Assembly: GCF_000745185.1 (NCBI RefSeq)
Contig: NZ_JQNJ01000001.1
Span: 2,131,501 to 2,195,500 of the forward strand
Direction: 5' to 3'
Length of the DNA stretch: 64,000 nucleotides
Source of the DNA: Muricauda sp. MAR_2010_75
Lineage (GTDB): Bacteria; Bacteroidota; Bacteroidia; Flavobacteriales; Flavobacteriaceae
The translations under genes were made by a program, and so were the position numbers. A model generated the notes under the pieces. That model was not told where the DNA came from. It did no database searches and worked only from the letters and a program-made list of their open reading frames with translations. Positions 26,662 through 34,616 of the stretch are shown piece after piece. The first letter of the stretch is position 1; each line of letters begins with the position of its first letter.

Positions 26662-28122
26662 ATGAAGAAACTGTTTTTTGCTGCCTTTTTAGGTTTTCTG
26701 CTGATATCATGTGAAAAAAAGGAAACACTTTCCGGAACTGTTTTGGTTGAGGATGTACATGTGGTGGATGTGGAGACCGGGGAATTGGTTTCCAATCAGA
26801 ATGTGTTGCTTCAAGGGAATAAAATCTTGGATATTCGAGCTGCGGATGGGAAAGTAAACTATGAAGCACGTACTGTGATTGATGCTAAAGGGAAGTATAT
26901 GATTCCCGGATTATGGGATATGCATGCCCACCCAGATGACCCTGAGGTGTGGCGAATGAACCCGGAACAGCAAGAAAAAGACCGATTGATGCCCTTGTTT
27001 GTAGTGAATGGGGTAACGGGCATCCGTGATATGGGCGGAGATATCAAATTGGTCCAGAGATGGCGTGAGTTGTACAAAGATGGGAAGTTACTGGCCCCGA
27101 AAATCTATGCCTGTGGCCCCTTATTGGATGGTCCCAACCCCATGTGGGATGGTTCGGTGGGCATTAATTCGCCCGAAGACGCAAAAAAAGTGGTGGATTC
27201 ATTGATTGCAGAAGGGGTGGACTTTCTTAAAATTTATTCCTTGTTGCCACGCGAAACCTATTTGGCCGTGAGTGCCTACTCCAATGAAAATGGTTTTCCG
27301 TTTGTGGGCCACGTACCCTACACTGTACCACCATCCGAAGCGGCTAAAACCGGAATGAAAAGTCAGGAGCACCTCTTGGAAATCCTCAAGGAATGCGCTG
27401 ATACCCCAACCGAAGAATTTATGGCATCTCTTCAGGCGATCGATGACCGCATTGAGCGTTCCAATCAACTCAATGATTTTAGGCTGAGTACATTCAGTAA
27501 TTCCAAATCAGATTCCTTGTATGGTATTTTCAAAAAATATAATATCTGGCATTGCCCCACTTTGAGCATGTGGTACAAAAATGCATGGTATGAAGATGAG
27601 CTATCCAAGGATGGTAACTTAGTAGCATATCTCCCTCCCTATTTGAAGGCCTATTGGACTCCTGAGCATAACGACCACCTTCAGAACCGGGATAAACCAG
27701 GTTATATCGATATCAAAAAACGTTTGTATCGATTGTATTTGGACATGGTTAAACAGATGAACCAGAAGGGAATTATGCTTTTGGCAGGTACGGATGTAGG
27801 TGCAAATCCGTTGTGCCACCCCGGGGTAGGGGTCCATAACGAATTGGAAGCTTTTACCAATGCAGGATTGACTCCTGCGGAAGCATTGAAAACAGCTACC
27901 CTGAATCCAGCCCTGTTTTTTGACATTCAAGAAAAATATGGAACGGTATCCACAGGAAAAATTGCCGATTTGGTGGTGCTGAATGGAAATCCCTTGGAAG
28001 ACATCAACAATGTTAGGAAAATCAATTTGGTTATCAGGGATGGGCAAGTTATTGATTCTACCAAAATCGCCGAGATCAAGAATTCTATCAAGATGGAGAA
28101 TTCATACCCCTGGAAAGGTTAA
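26662..28122 (+). CDS. Amidohydrolase-superfamily lipoprotein
   Basis: A 486-residue predicted lipoprotein with lipobox LLISC at the start chosen here; the frame is open further upstream but inside the preceding gene. Metal-centre motifs are IPGLWDMHAHPDD (HxH), VDFLKIYS (bridging Lys candidate), FVGHVPY and SQEHLLE (His ligands) and LLAGTDVGANP (Asp). The C-terminal ATLNPALFF and GTVSTGKIADLVVLNGNPLED are the family's closing segment. It is related in architecture to the copy at 1903 but shorter and lipid-anchored. With the serine hydrolase 5 bp upstream it may degrade a small amide or dipeptide in the envelope. Substrate not determined. Confidence 0.85.
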   Translation: MKKLFFAAFLGFLLISCEKKETLSGTVLVEDVHVVDVETGELVSNQNVLLQGNKILDIRAADGKVNYEARTVIDAKGKYMIPGLWDMHAHPDDPEVWRMNPEQQEKDRLMPLFVVNGVTGIRDMGGDIKLVQRWRELYKDGKLLAPKIYACGPLLDGPNPMWDGSVGINSPEDAKKVVDSLIAEGVDFLKIYSLLPRETYLAVSAYSNENGFPFVGHVPYTVPPSEAAKTGMKSQEHLLEILKECADTPTEEFMASLQAIDDRIERSNQLNDFRLSTFSNSKSDSLYGIFKKYNIWHCPTLSMWYKNAWYEDELSKDGNLVAYLPPYLKAYWTPEHNDHLQNRDKPGYIDIKKRLYRLYLDMVKQMNQKGIMLLAGTDVGANPLCHPGVGVHNELEAFTNAGLTPAEALKTATLNPALFFDIQEKYGTVSTGKIADLVVLNGNPLEDINNVRKINLVIRDGQVIDSTKIAEIKNSIKMENSYPWKG

Positions 28123-28257
28123 CCGGTTCCTTTTAAAATCTATTTTTCAATATCAGAACAAGAAAGTAAGCTGCTGTTAATGAAGGGTTAATGTCTAAAT
28201 TATACAATTTGTAGTCTTGCTGGGTTGGTAAGTTGTGCCAACACAATTTCCACAGTC

Positions 28258-29565
28258 ATGAAAAAAAATACTTTTGCCAGCAATCTCCTTTTTATCTTGT
28301 TTTTACATATAGGAATGGCCCAAAATGCACCTGGATTTGTCAAGTTGGACACTTCAAAGAATGTATTGCCAGGGAAGAATATTGCCGTACCCTCCCAATT
28401 TAAGTACTATCCATTGGTGGAACCCACAATTGCTTCCCATCCCAATGATACTAACCATCTTCTTGCTGCAGCCATGGTTGTTACGGACAAAAACAGTCCT
28501 TATGAAAGTTGTAGGTTGTCCAGTTTTGTTTCCAAGGATGGAGGTGTAACATGGAAAGAGACTGCCCATGATTATTGGGGCTATGACCCATGGGTAGCGT
28601 TATTGTCCAATGGAAAGGCAGCCCTAAGTTGGTTGGGAACTCCGAAAAGTTTTCGTGGTCAATTTCCGATGGTTGTTTTTAGTTCAAATGATGGCGGGGA
28701 AAACTGGAATTCATCAGAGGAGGTGCTTTCTGGATTGGGCCATGGACATGATGGTACAAAGTTAGTGGGATACAAAGATGTATTTTACTTGACTACGGTT
28801 CAATTCAATGCGAACATGGGAGCGGATGTGGTGTTGTACGAATCCAAAAAAAATAAAGGTTTCAGCGAAGTAGCCTCCATTGATGGTAAAGGAAGACGGC
28901 TAAATTTTTGTGAGCCAGCTGTGCTTACCAATGGCCGGGTAGTGGTTCCCACCATGCACGGTCAGGGAAAGATTTGGGTCAATGTCTATCAGCCAGAAAC
29001 CCAAAAAATGTCAGAACGGTATGTGGTTTCCAACAACCCGAAACTGGGACGGGGTTATGCCAGAATGGCTTCTGATGTTGGTGCCCAATCAAAATTTACC
29101 AATAGGGTTTATTTTGTCAGGGCTGTGGCCAATGGATCAGGCAGTCAAGGCGTTTGGTTGAATTATTCCAAGGATGAAGGTAGAACATGGACCCAAGAAA
29201 AAAGAATTGACCTTTTTGACAATGGAAGACCAAGCAAGGCCAATGTTCCCAGTGTAACGGTGAACACAAATGGGGTAGTTGGCATATCGTGGATGGATGG
29301 CCAACATTCGGATGACCAAAAATCATACGATGTTTATTTCTCCATTTCTATGGATGGCGGGGAGAGTTTTCAACGTCCTGTTCGAATAACGGAGGTCAGT
29401 TCCAACCCAAGAACCGAAGCCAATGGCGATGTGGGCAATAAGTTTATTGGGGGAGGGCATTATCTAGGGCTTACGTCCAAACCAGATGGTAGCTTTCAAT
29501 TGATTTGGAGCGACAGTAGAACTGGAATGTTTCAACTTCAGACCTGTAATGTCAAAATCATATGA
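28258..29565 (+). CDS. Exported Asp-box (BNR) beta-propeller protein, sialidase-like fold
   Basis: About 435 residues from ATG at 28258, with a signal peptide ending in GMAQ; a TTG 33 bp upstream was rejected because it adds residues before the signal. Four Asp-box repeats (S/T-x-D-x-G-x-x-W/F) are visible: SKDGGVTWKE, SNDGGENWNS, SKDEGRTWTQ and SMDGGESFQR. These mark a six-bladed sialidase-type propeller. The N-terminal RIP motif and the paired Tyr/Glu expected of true sialidases were not recognised, so sialidase activity is doubtful. The start of the next gene overlaps its stop (ATGA), giving a translationally coupled pair. Confidence 0.78.
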   Translation: MKKNTFASNLLFILFLHIGMAQNAPGFVKLDTSKNVLPGKNIAVPSQFKYYPLVEPTIASHPNDTNHLLAAAMVVTDKNSPYESCRLSSFVSKDGGVTWKETAHDYWGYDPWVALLSNGKAALSWLGTPKSFRGQFPMVVFSSNDGGENWNSSEEVLSGLGHGHDGTKLVGYKDVFYLTTVQFNANMGADVVLYESKKNKGFSEVASIDGKGRRLNFCEPAVLTNGRVVVPTMHGQGKIWVNVYQPETQKMSERYVVSNNPKLGRGYARMASDVGAQSKFTNRVYFVRAVANGSGSQGVWLNYSKDEGRTWTQEKRIDLFDNGRPSKANVPSVTVNTNGVVGISWMDGQHSDDQKSYDVYFSISMDGGESFQRPVRITEVSSNPRTEANGDVGNKFIGGGHYLGLTSKPDGSFQLIWSDSRTGMFQLQTCNVKII

Positions 29566-30047
29566 AACCACTTGCTCTATTCTTTCTTGGGGCGAGCTGT
29601 TGTATTGCCAGAGCCCAACAAATGGATTTAAAGGCTTTGGTGTCCCAAATGTCTGGTTCGTTTACATGGGAAATGACCAAGCCCTCGTCCCAAGCACTGA
29701 TCAGAAAGGGGGAACGGATTTCAGAATCTTATTTTGATGGGCAGTTGTTCATGTTCCGAGAAACTTTTTCCAATTCCAATATTGAACAGGTGGGCTTTTT
29801 TGGATACGACACTAAAGGGAAGCAGATGCTTAGTGTAGGACTTTACAATGTGGATATGGGGCCGCATATTTTAAAAGGGGCTCCAGAAAAAGTTGATCAA
29901 GGCTATCAGGTTGTTTTTTTTGAGAAGGGTAAAAAGATTGTGCTCCATGTTGAAAACAGGGAACACCATTTTTGGGAATATTACTCTAAAATTGAAGGTG
30001 AATGGATTATGGATGACCTTCGGATTGATTTCTACAGGAAAAATTAG
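29562..30047 (+). CDS. Exported protein of unknown function
   Basis: A 161-residue protein with a signal peptide (LALFFLGASCCIARAQ) and no recognised family. The mature part alternates strands and turns (SGSFTWEMTKPSS, IEQVGFFGYDTKGKQML, PHILKGAPEKVDQGYQVVFF, EHHFWEYYSKIEGEWIMDDL), which suggests a small beta-rich, lipocalin-like or DUF1579-like fold; this is only a shape argument. Its ATG lies inside the stop of the Asp-box protein gene, so the two are probably made in equal amounts and may work together. A strong terminator begins about 105 bp after it. Confidence 0.7.
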   Translation: MKPLALFFLGASCCIARAQQMDLKALVSQMSGSFTWEMTKPSSQALIRKGERISESYFDGQLFMFRETFSNSNIEQVGFFGYDTKGKQMLSVGLYNVDMGPHILKGAPEKVDQGYQVVFFEKGKKIVLHVENREHHFWEYYSKIEGEWIMDDLRIDFYRKN

Positions 30048-30151
30048 CCCCGAGAGGTAAGTGTCCAATAAATACAATTTTAAAGAGTCCCCTAGTTCTA
30101 TATTTCTTCTAACAATCAAACTCTTGGTTGGTTGATTGGTTGATTGCTGAT

Positions 30152-30184
30152 TGCCCATCTATATTGGAATAGGTGGGCATTTTA
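30152..30184 (+). terminator. Intrinsic terminator
   Basis: A 10-bp stem, TGCCCATCTA (30152-30161) with TAGGTGGGCA (30170-30179), one G-U pair and an 8-nt loop, followed by a run of T residues. It ends the Asp-box protein/unknown protein transcript. Confidence 0.85.
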
Positions 30185-30377
30185 TTGGTAATTCAGCGCC
30201 TAATTAGTGCTTAAGCCGCTTAATCAGGATGCCCAGTCATACTAATATTTTCTTCATTTAGACAAGCTTACAAAAATGTAGCCAAGGTGTTTTTGAAGAA
30301 CTCTTTACCCAAAATTGATGGTTATCTGCTACATTATGACCAATTCCCATGGCTGGAATTTCACAACCGAAATAATA

Positions 30378-30423
30378 TTTTTATTTTAAAAAGTAAGAAA
30401 AAAGTCACTTTTTAAAATAAAAA
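30378..30423. repeat. 17-bp perfect inverted repeat
   Basis: TTTTTATTTTAAAAAGT (30378-30394) and its exact complement ACTTTTTAAAATAAAAA (30407-30423) are separated by 12 bp. It lies 130 bp before the response regulator. The inner ACTTTTTAAAA sequence recurs in the palindrome just before the histidine kinase start (31130-31145). It could be an operator, a bidirectional weak terminator or both. Confidence 0.6.
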
Positions 30424-30478
30424 AGGCAGTACTATTAATTATTTACAATAAATACTTAGAAATGAAGTTTCTTTTAAT

Positions 30479-30518
30479 TGACATTAATCAATTTTGTCGA
30501 ATATTTAACATATATTTA
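30479..30518 (+). promoter_or_regulatory. Candidate FNR-type site and -7 box of the response regulator
   Basis: TTGACATTAATCAA (core TGACATTAATCA, 30479-30490) is close to the classical FNR dyad. A -7-like TATATTTA lies at 30511-30518, with centre distance 30 rather than the 33 seen at the other sites of this window, so it is less certain than those. Confidence 0.45.
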
Positions 30519-30553
30519 ATGTAGCGATAAGCTTAAAACCAACTCAACTTAAT

Positions 30554-30943
30554 ATGTACAAGGAAATTTATTTGGTCGATGATGAGGACCTTGTTAACAC
30601 CGTGAATGCAATCCATTTCAGAAGAATGGGAATGGAGGATAAACTTAAAAGCTTTACCAACCCCGAATTGGCACTTGATGATTTGAGGTTTAGGGATGAC
30701 CCAAACGTTAAAACATTGATTCTTCTTGATATAAACATGCCGGAAATGAGCGGATTTGAATTCCTGGAATTCATGATGCTTGAAGATTTTCCGGAAACCA
30801 ACAAAGTCTTGCTCGTTACATCGTCAGAATCGGATGAGGATAGGGAAGAAGCCAAAAAATACGATAAATACGTAAAGGAATTTATTACAAAGCCATTGCA
30901 GATTGAGCATTTGGAGGAATTTCTGCAAGGTTCATACTCCTAA
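30554..30943 (+). CDS. Single-domain response regulator (CheY-like receiver)
   Basis: A 129-residue receiver domain with no output domain: acidic pocket YLVDDEDLVN, phosphorylated Asp59 in LLDINMPEMSG, switch residues VTSSESD and Lys in FITKPLQ. It probably works as a phosphate shuttle or protein-interaction switch. The histidine kinase 209 bp downstream has no receiver of its own and is the obvious partner. The promoter region is long and carries an inverted repeat and an FNR-like site, suggesting more than one input. Confidence 0.92.
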   Translation: MYKEIYLVDDEDLVNTVNAIHFRRMGMEDKLKSFTNPELALDDLRFRDDPNVKTLILLDINMPEMSGFEFLEFMMLEDFPETNKVLLVTSSESDEDREEAKKYDKYVKEFITKPLQIEHLEEFLQGSYS

Positions 30944-31129
30944 GTTTTAAGTAATCTTTGCTTGAGCTATCCAAAACTTATCCATTACATTTGTTTTTGG
31001 TTTATTGATGTTGCCCTGCAATGGAGTTTTTGTTGAAACCTATGGTTTTCTGCCAAAGGTTTTGACAAGAAGCCCTTGTGTTGTAATATCTCGTCGATGC
31101 GTTGTTCCCCCTTTATAATTAACTATATG

Positions 31130-31145
31130 AACTTTTTAAAAAGTT
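31130..31145. promoter_or_regulatory. 16-bp palindrome abutting the kinase start
   Basis: AACTTTTTAAAAAGTT is a perfect palindrome ending 7 bp before the GTG start of the histidine kinase. It shares ACTTTTTAAAA with the inverted repeat upstream of the response regulator. It could be an operator or an mRNA hairpin covering the start. Confidence 0.5.
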
Positions 31146-31152
31146 TAGAAAG

Positions 31153-32604
31153 GTGAAAAAAAAGCAGGTTCGCATTCAAGATGCAATTGAAATTTTTGAA
31201 GACAGCAGTGATGTTGTCTGGACCATGGATAAGGAGTTCCAGTTGACCACTTTCAACCAAATGTTTGAACACAAGTTCAAGGAAGAATTTGGTAGAGCCC
31301 CCGAAAAAGGCGAAGATCTAAGGGATATATATAACAAGAGCTGGTTCTTTAGTGTTTGTGGGAAAGGCTGTGAGAGGGCATTGAACCACTATGCTACAAC
31401 TGCAAAGCACACCTTGGTCAAGAATGGTTCTTTTCGCGTGCATGAATTTGCGTTTCAACCATTTATTGATATATCCGGTAAAGTGATGGGGTGCTGTATT
31501 TGGCAAAAGGACATTACCAATGAAGTTGATAACATCCATAGGCTTGAAGATATTGAGACGAGGTATGATGAAGTTCAGGAAATAGCCAATGTAGGCCATT
31601 GGAACTGGGATATGTTAAAGAACAAAATAACATGGTCCAATCAACTTTTTAACATTTTTGGACAGGTTCCCGGCGAGTTTGAAGCTACCTATGAGGCTTT
31701 AATGGAAATTATTCATCCAGAAGATAGGAAAGCTTTCAATGAAGATGTTGAGCGATGCATACGAAAGAACGAGTTGCACGACATTGTCCATAGAATCGTA
31801 ATCAATAATGGTGAAGTTAAATACGTTCATCAAAAAGGTAGGGCCTATTATGATGTAAAAAACAAACCTTATCGCATGTCTGGCACTACACAAGACGTGA
31901 CCAAGGATGTACAGTCCAATGAACAGATTGTACAACAGAACAATGAGCTTCAGAATTTTGTACGGATTATTTCCCATAACCTTAGGGGGCCCATCTCAAA
32001 TCTCTTGATGTTGTCAAAAATATACGAATGGGGCAAGGATGAGATGAATGATGACATTGTAAAGAAAATTGAGATTACTACAGAGGCATTGGACCATACC
32101 ATAAAAGACCTCAATCTTTCTTTGTCAATGAGAAATACAGATAAGGAAAGATTCCGAGACATTAGATTGGCGGAGGTGATGAAAGATGTGGATGGACTAC
32201 TTTCTGAGGAAATGGAGAAGACCAATGCAGATATAAAAACGGATTTTTCCCAAGCGGATTCCATTTTAGGCCTCAAAAGTTATTTTGTCAATATTTTATA
32301 TAACCTTATTCTAAATGCCATCAACTATGCAAAGGAAGATGTAAGGCCCATTATTGAAATTTCAACCCTGACCACAGATGACGCCATATTGATCCATATT
32401 AAGGACAATGGAATTGGAATGGAGCTAACCCCGGAAAGGGAAAGAAAGATTTTTAATATGTACGGTAGGCTCAGCGGTGAGACCTCGGGAAAAGGGTTGG
32501 GGCTGTACTTGGTCAAGACCCAGATAGAGGCCATGGAAGGTAAAATATCAGTACAGAGTGAAATAGGCGTGGGAACTACCTTCACCATCCAATTTCAAAA
32601 ATAA
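31153..32604 (+). CDS. PAS-domain sensor histidine kinase
   Basis: A 483-residue kinase without membrane segments, so it is a cytoplasmic sensor. Two PAS domains (about 10-125 and 140-255; the second has VGHWNWDMLKNKITWS and the PAC-like YRMSGTTQDVTKDV) precede the HisKA-type helix with His275 (IISHNLRGPISNLLML). The ATPase domain follows with NLILNAINYA (N box), IKDNGIGMEL (G1) and GKGLGLYLVK (G2). The first PAS contains two Cys pairs (SVCGKGCERAL and VMGCCIWQ), which might hold a cofactor. Translation begins at GTG right after a palindrome. Partner: the single-domain regulator upstream. Confidence 0.93.
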   Translation: MKKKQVRIQDAIEIFEDSSDVVWTMDKEFQLTTFNQMFEHKFKEEFGRAPEKGEDLRDIYNKSWFFSVCGKGCERALNHYATTAKHTLVKNGSFRVHEFAFQPFIDISGKVMGCCIWQKDITNEVDNIHRLEDIETRYDEVQEIANVGHWNWDMLKNKITWSNQLFNIFGQVPGEFEATYEALMEIIHPEDRKAFNEDVERCIRKNELHDIVHRIVINNGEVKYVHQKGRAYYDVKNKPYRMSGTTQDVTKDVQSNEQIVQQNNELQNFVRIISHNLRGPISNLLMLSKIYEWGKDEMNDDIVKKIEITTEALDHTIKDLNLSLSMRNTDKERFRDIRLAEVMKDVDGLLSEEMEKTNADIKTDFSQADSILGLKSYFVNILYNLILNAINYAKEDVRPIIEISTLTTDDAILIHIKDNGIGMELTPERERKIFNMYGRLSGETSGKGLGLYLVKTQIEAMEGKISVQSEIGVGTTFTIQFQK

Positions 32605-32640
32605 TTCGTCTACAATACCCTGAGCTCCTGGATTTTTAGG

Positions 32641-33576
32641 TTAGAAAGGCAAATGGTCCAGATCAACATTACCCCCAGAGATTAAGATGCCTACCTTTTT
32701 TTGGGTAAATTTCTCCTTTGTTTTTAAAACAGCTGCCAAGGCAACGGCACTGGAAGGCTCACAGACAATCTTCAGTCGTTCCCAAATCAATCGCATGGCT
32801 GAAACTATTTCCTTTTCTGTTACCCGAATTATTTCCTCCACATGTTTTTGGATGATGGGAAAGTTTCTATCCCCCAATTGGGTTTTAAGACCATCAGCTA
32901 TGGTATTTGCTGTAGAATTGCGCTCAATTTGTCCACTTTGCAAGGAACGGTAAGCATCGTCAGCCTCAAACGGTTCGCCCCCAATGGTTTTACATTGATT
33001 TCCAAAGTAATGTGCGGCAAGCGCGGTTCCGGCAATCAATCCACCGCCACCAACTGGGGCCACCACATAATCCAAATTAGGATGGGATTCCAACAGTTCC
33101 TTACATGCGGTACCCTGTCCAAGGATAACGGTAGTGTCATTGGAAGGGTGGATAAAAGTGGCCCCATATTTTTCTTCAATCTGTTTTGACGCTAGCTCAC
33201 GAGCTTCCAGTGTAGGCTCACATTCAATGATTTGACCCCCATACCCTCTTACTGCATTTTTCTTTACCTGGGGTGCCGAATGGGGCATTACAATGTAAGC
33301 CTTCACCCCAAGACTGTGTGCGGCCAAAGACAGGGCTTGCGCAAAATTCCCTGAGGAATGGGTCACCACCCCATTTTGTTTTTGTTTTTCGGAAAGCTGC
33401 ATAATGGCATTGGCGGCGCCACGCATCTTAAAAGCTCCCATCCGTTGAAAATTTTCGCACTTAAAAAAGAGTGGGGCGCCCACCATTTCATCAATGAGGC
33501 GGGAGGTTAAAACAGGAGTGTGGTGGATAAATGGTTTTATCCGCCTATGGCATTCGATCAGCAATTGTTTGTCCAT
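32641..33576 (-). CDS. PLP-dependent threonine/serine ammonia-lyase
   Basis: A 311-residue fold-type II PLP enzyme: LTSRLIDEMVGAPLFFKCEN, the PLP lysine in GAFKMRGAANA, the substrate loop SSGNFAQALSLAA (SSGNxAQ), and the glycine-rich phosphate loop VGGGGLIAG. It deaminates threonine (or serine) to 2-oxobutyrate (or pyruvate). It lacks the C-terminal ACT regulatory domains of biosynthetic IlvA, so a catabolic, TdcB/serine racemase-like enzyme is more likely. It lies 52 bp downstream of a universal stress protein on the same strand and could be co-transcribed from the FNR-type promoter of that gene. Confidence 0.88.
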   Translation of the reverse strand: MDKQLLIECHRRIKPFIHHTPVLTSRLIDEMVGAPLFFKCENFQRMGAFKMRGAANAIMQLSEKQKQNGVVTHSSGNFAQALSLAAHSLGVKAYIVMPHSAPQVKKNAVRGYGGQIIECEPTLEARELASKQIEEKYGATFIHPSNDTTVILGQGTACKELLESHPNLDYVVAPVGGGGLIAGTALAAHYFGNQCKTIGGEPFEADDAYRSLQSGQIERNSTANTIADGLKTQLGDRNFPIIQKHVEEIIRVTEKEIVSAMRLIWERLKIVCEPSSAVALAAVLKTKEKFTQKKVGILISGGNVDLDHLPF

Positions 33577-33628
33577 GAAAGCCTTTTGCTATATGGCATA
33601 AAGATAGGGACCCAAATGCTATTTATTG

Positions 33629-34534
33629 CTATTGATAAGCCTGTTCTTCCACTTCTTCATCTGAACCGGGAGAAACCCCTTCCATGCCCAGCTCAGGAAT
33701 CACCAACAATGGTATTTGGGTGTGAAATGCTGCTCGTTTAATGATGGGCTCCCGTGTCATTTTTTCCATATAACTGTGCTGATAGTTCAACAAAGCCAAC
33801 AAATGGATATCCAGTTCTTTGGAGAAGATTTCCAAAGTTTGCGACACTGAATTGATCTCAGAAACCGTATGTACGTAATGTTCAACACCTTTTAGATACC
33901 TCCGTAACATGTTTAGGTTGAACTGTTGCAGCTCGGAAAGGGCCTTTATCCCATATTGCACATGTACAATGCGTATGGATGAATTGAACATTTTGGCCAT
34001 TTCTATCAACGGCATCAATTCAGATGTGGTATAAAACCGAGTAAAGTCGGTAGCAAAGGCAATTTCAGATGGCGTGGTGTAATCATAGTTGAATGGGATG
34101 GCCAAAACAGGACATTTTTTAGTGTTTTTTATGATACGCACCGTATTGCTGCCCATAAAGACCTCATCAATGCCTGAAGCCCCCTTGGTGCCCGTAACCA
34201 CCAGATGGATTCCTATGGAATCCACAAGGTCCTTGACTTCTTCAACCAGTAGGTTAAATGAGGAAATCGTCTCAAAACTATGGTTTGGGTTCCCATATTT
34301 GCTCTTGATACGGTCCACCGTTTTCTTTAGCCCCCTTTCTGATGAGTCCCTTACCGCATCTACAATACGCTCGCCATCAATCATTTTGGCCATAAATCTG
34401 CTACTGGGAATTACTGGGGTATAGGTGTTGAGCAAATAAAAGGTACAACGCCTGTTACGGAACAACTGCATGGCGTAATCAATGGCATTCCATGCATTTT
34501 CCGAAAAATCCGTAGGTATTAAAATCTTTTGCAT
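33629..34534 (-). CDS. Universal stress protein (tandem UspA domains)
   Basis: About 301 residues from ATG at 34534; seven upstream codons are open but precede the typical MQKILIPTDFSENAWNAI start. It contains two UspA-like halves (residues 1-145 and 150-290). The first carries the nucleotide-binding pattern TGTKGASGIDEVFMGSN (G-2x-G-9x-G-S), indicating ATP binding; the second half is more degenerate. Its promoter has a dyad TGACAATTGTCA at 34587-34598 and a -7 box, the same geometry as the other low-oxygen genes nearby. It is probably induced by the FNR-type regulator encoded upstream. Confidence 0.9.
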   Translation of the reverse strand: MQKILIPTDFSENAWNAIDYAMQLFRNRRCTFYLLNTYTPVIPSSRFMAKMIDGERIVDAVRDSSERGLKKTVDRIKSKYGNPNHSFETISSFNLLVEEVKDLVDSIGIHLVVTGTKGASGIDEVFMGSNTVRIIKNTKKCPVLAIPFNYDYTTPSEIAFATDFTRFYTTSELMPLIEMAKMFNSSIRIVHVQYGIKALSELQQFNLNMLRRYLKGVEHYVHTVSEINSVSQTLEIFSKELDIHLLALLNYQHSYMEKMTREPIIKRAAFHTQIPLLVIPELGMEGVSPGSDEEVEEQAYQ

Positions 34535-34555
34535 CGGACTAGGATTAAGATGCAA

Positions 34556-34598
34556 TAAAATTACCGTTATGGCTAAGGGGATTCTATGACAATTGTCA
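34556..34598 (-). promoter_or_regulatory. FNR-type activator site and promoter of the universal stress gene
   Basis: Dyad TGACAATTGTCA at 34587-34598; reading minus, the -7 box TAATTTTA at 34563-34556. Centre-to-centre distance is 33 bp. The start codon follows at 34534. Confidence 0.7.
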
Positions 34599-34616
34599 GC
34601 TTTTGAAAATCAAATC

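Larger units (their letters stand above)
30048..30553. other. Intergenic region, 506 bp, upstream of the response regulator
   Basis: No gene is visible. It contains a short GATTGGTT-type repeat tract (about 30124-30150), a strong terminator (30152-30184), a 17-bp inverted repeat (30378-30423) and an FNR-like dyad with a -7 box (30479-30518) before the response regulator. The last 200 bp are very AT-rich. Confidence 0.7.

Noticed and set aside
28225..28257. TTG start upstream of the Asp-box protein
   Set aside because: ATG at 28258 starts directly with a good signal peptide.
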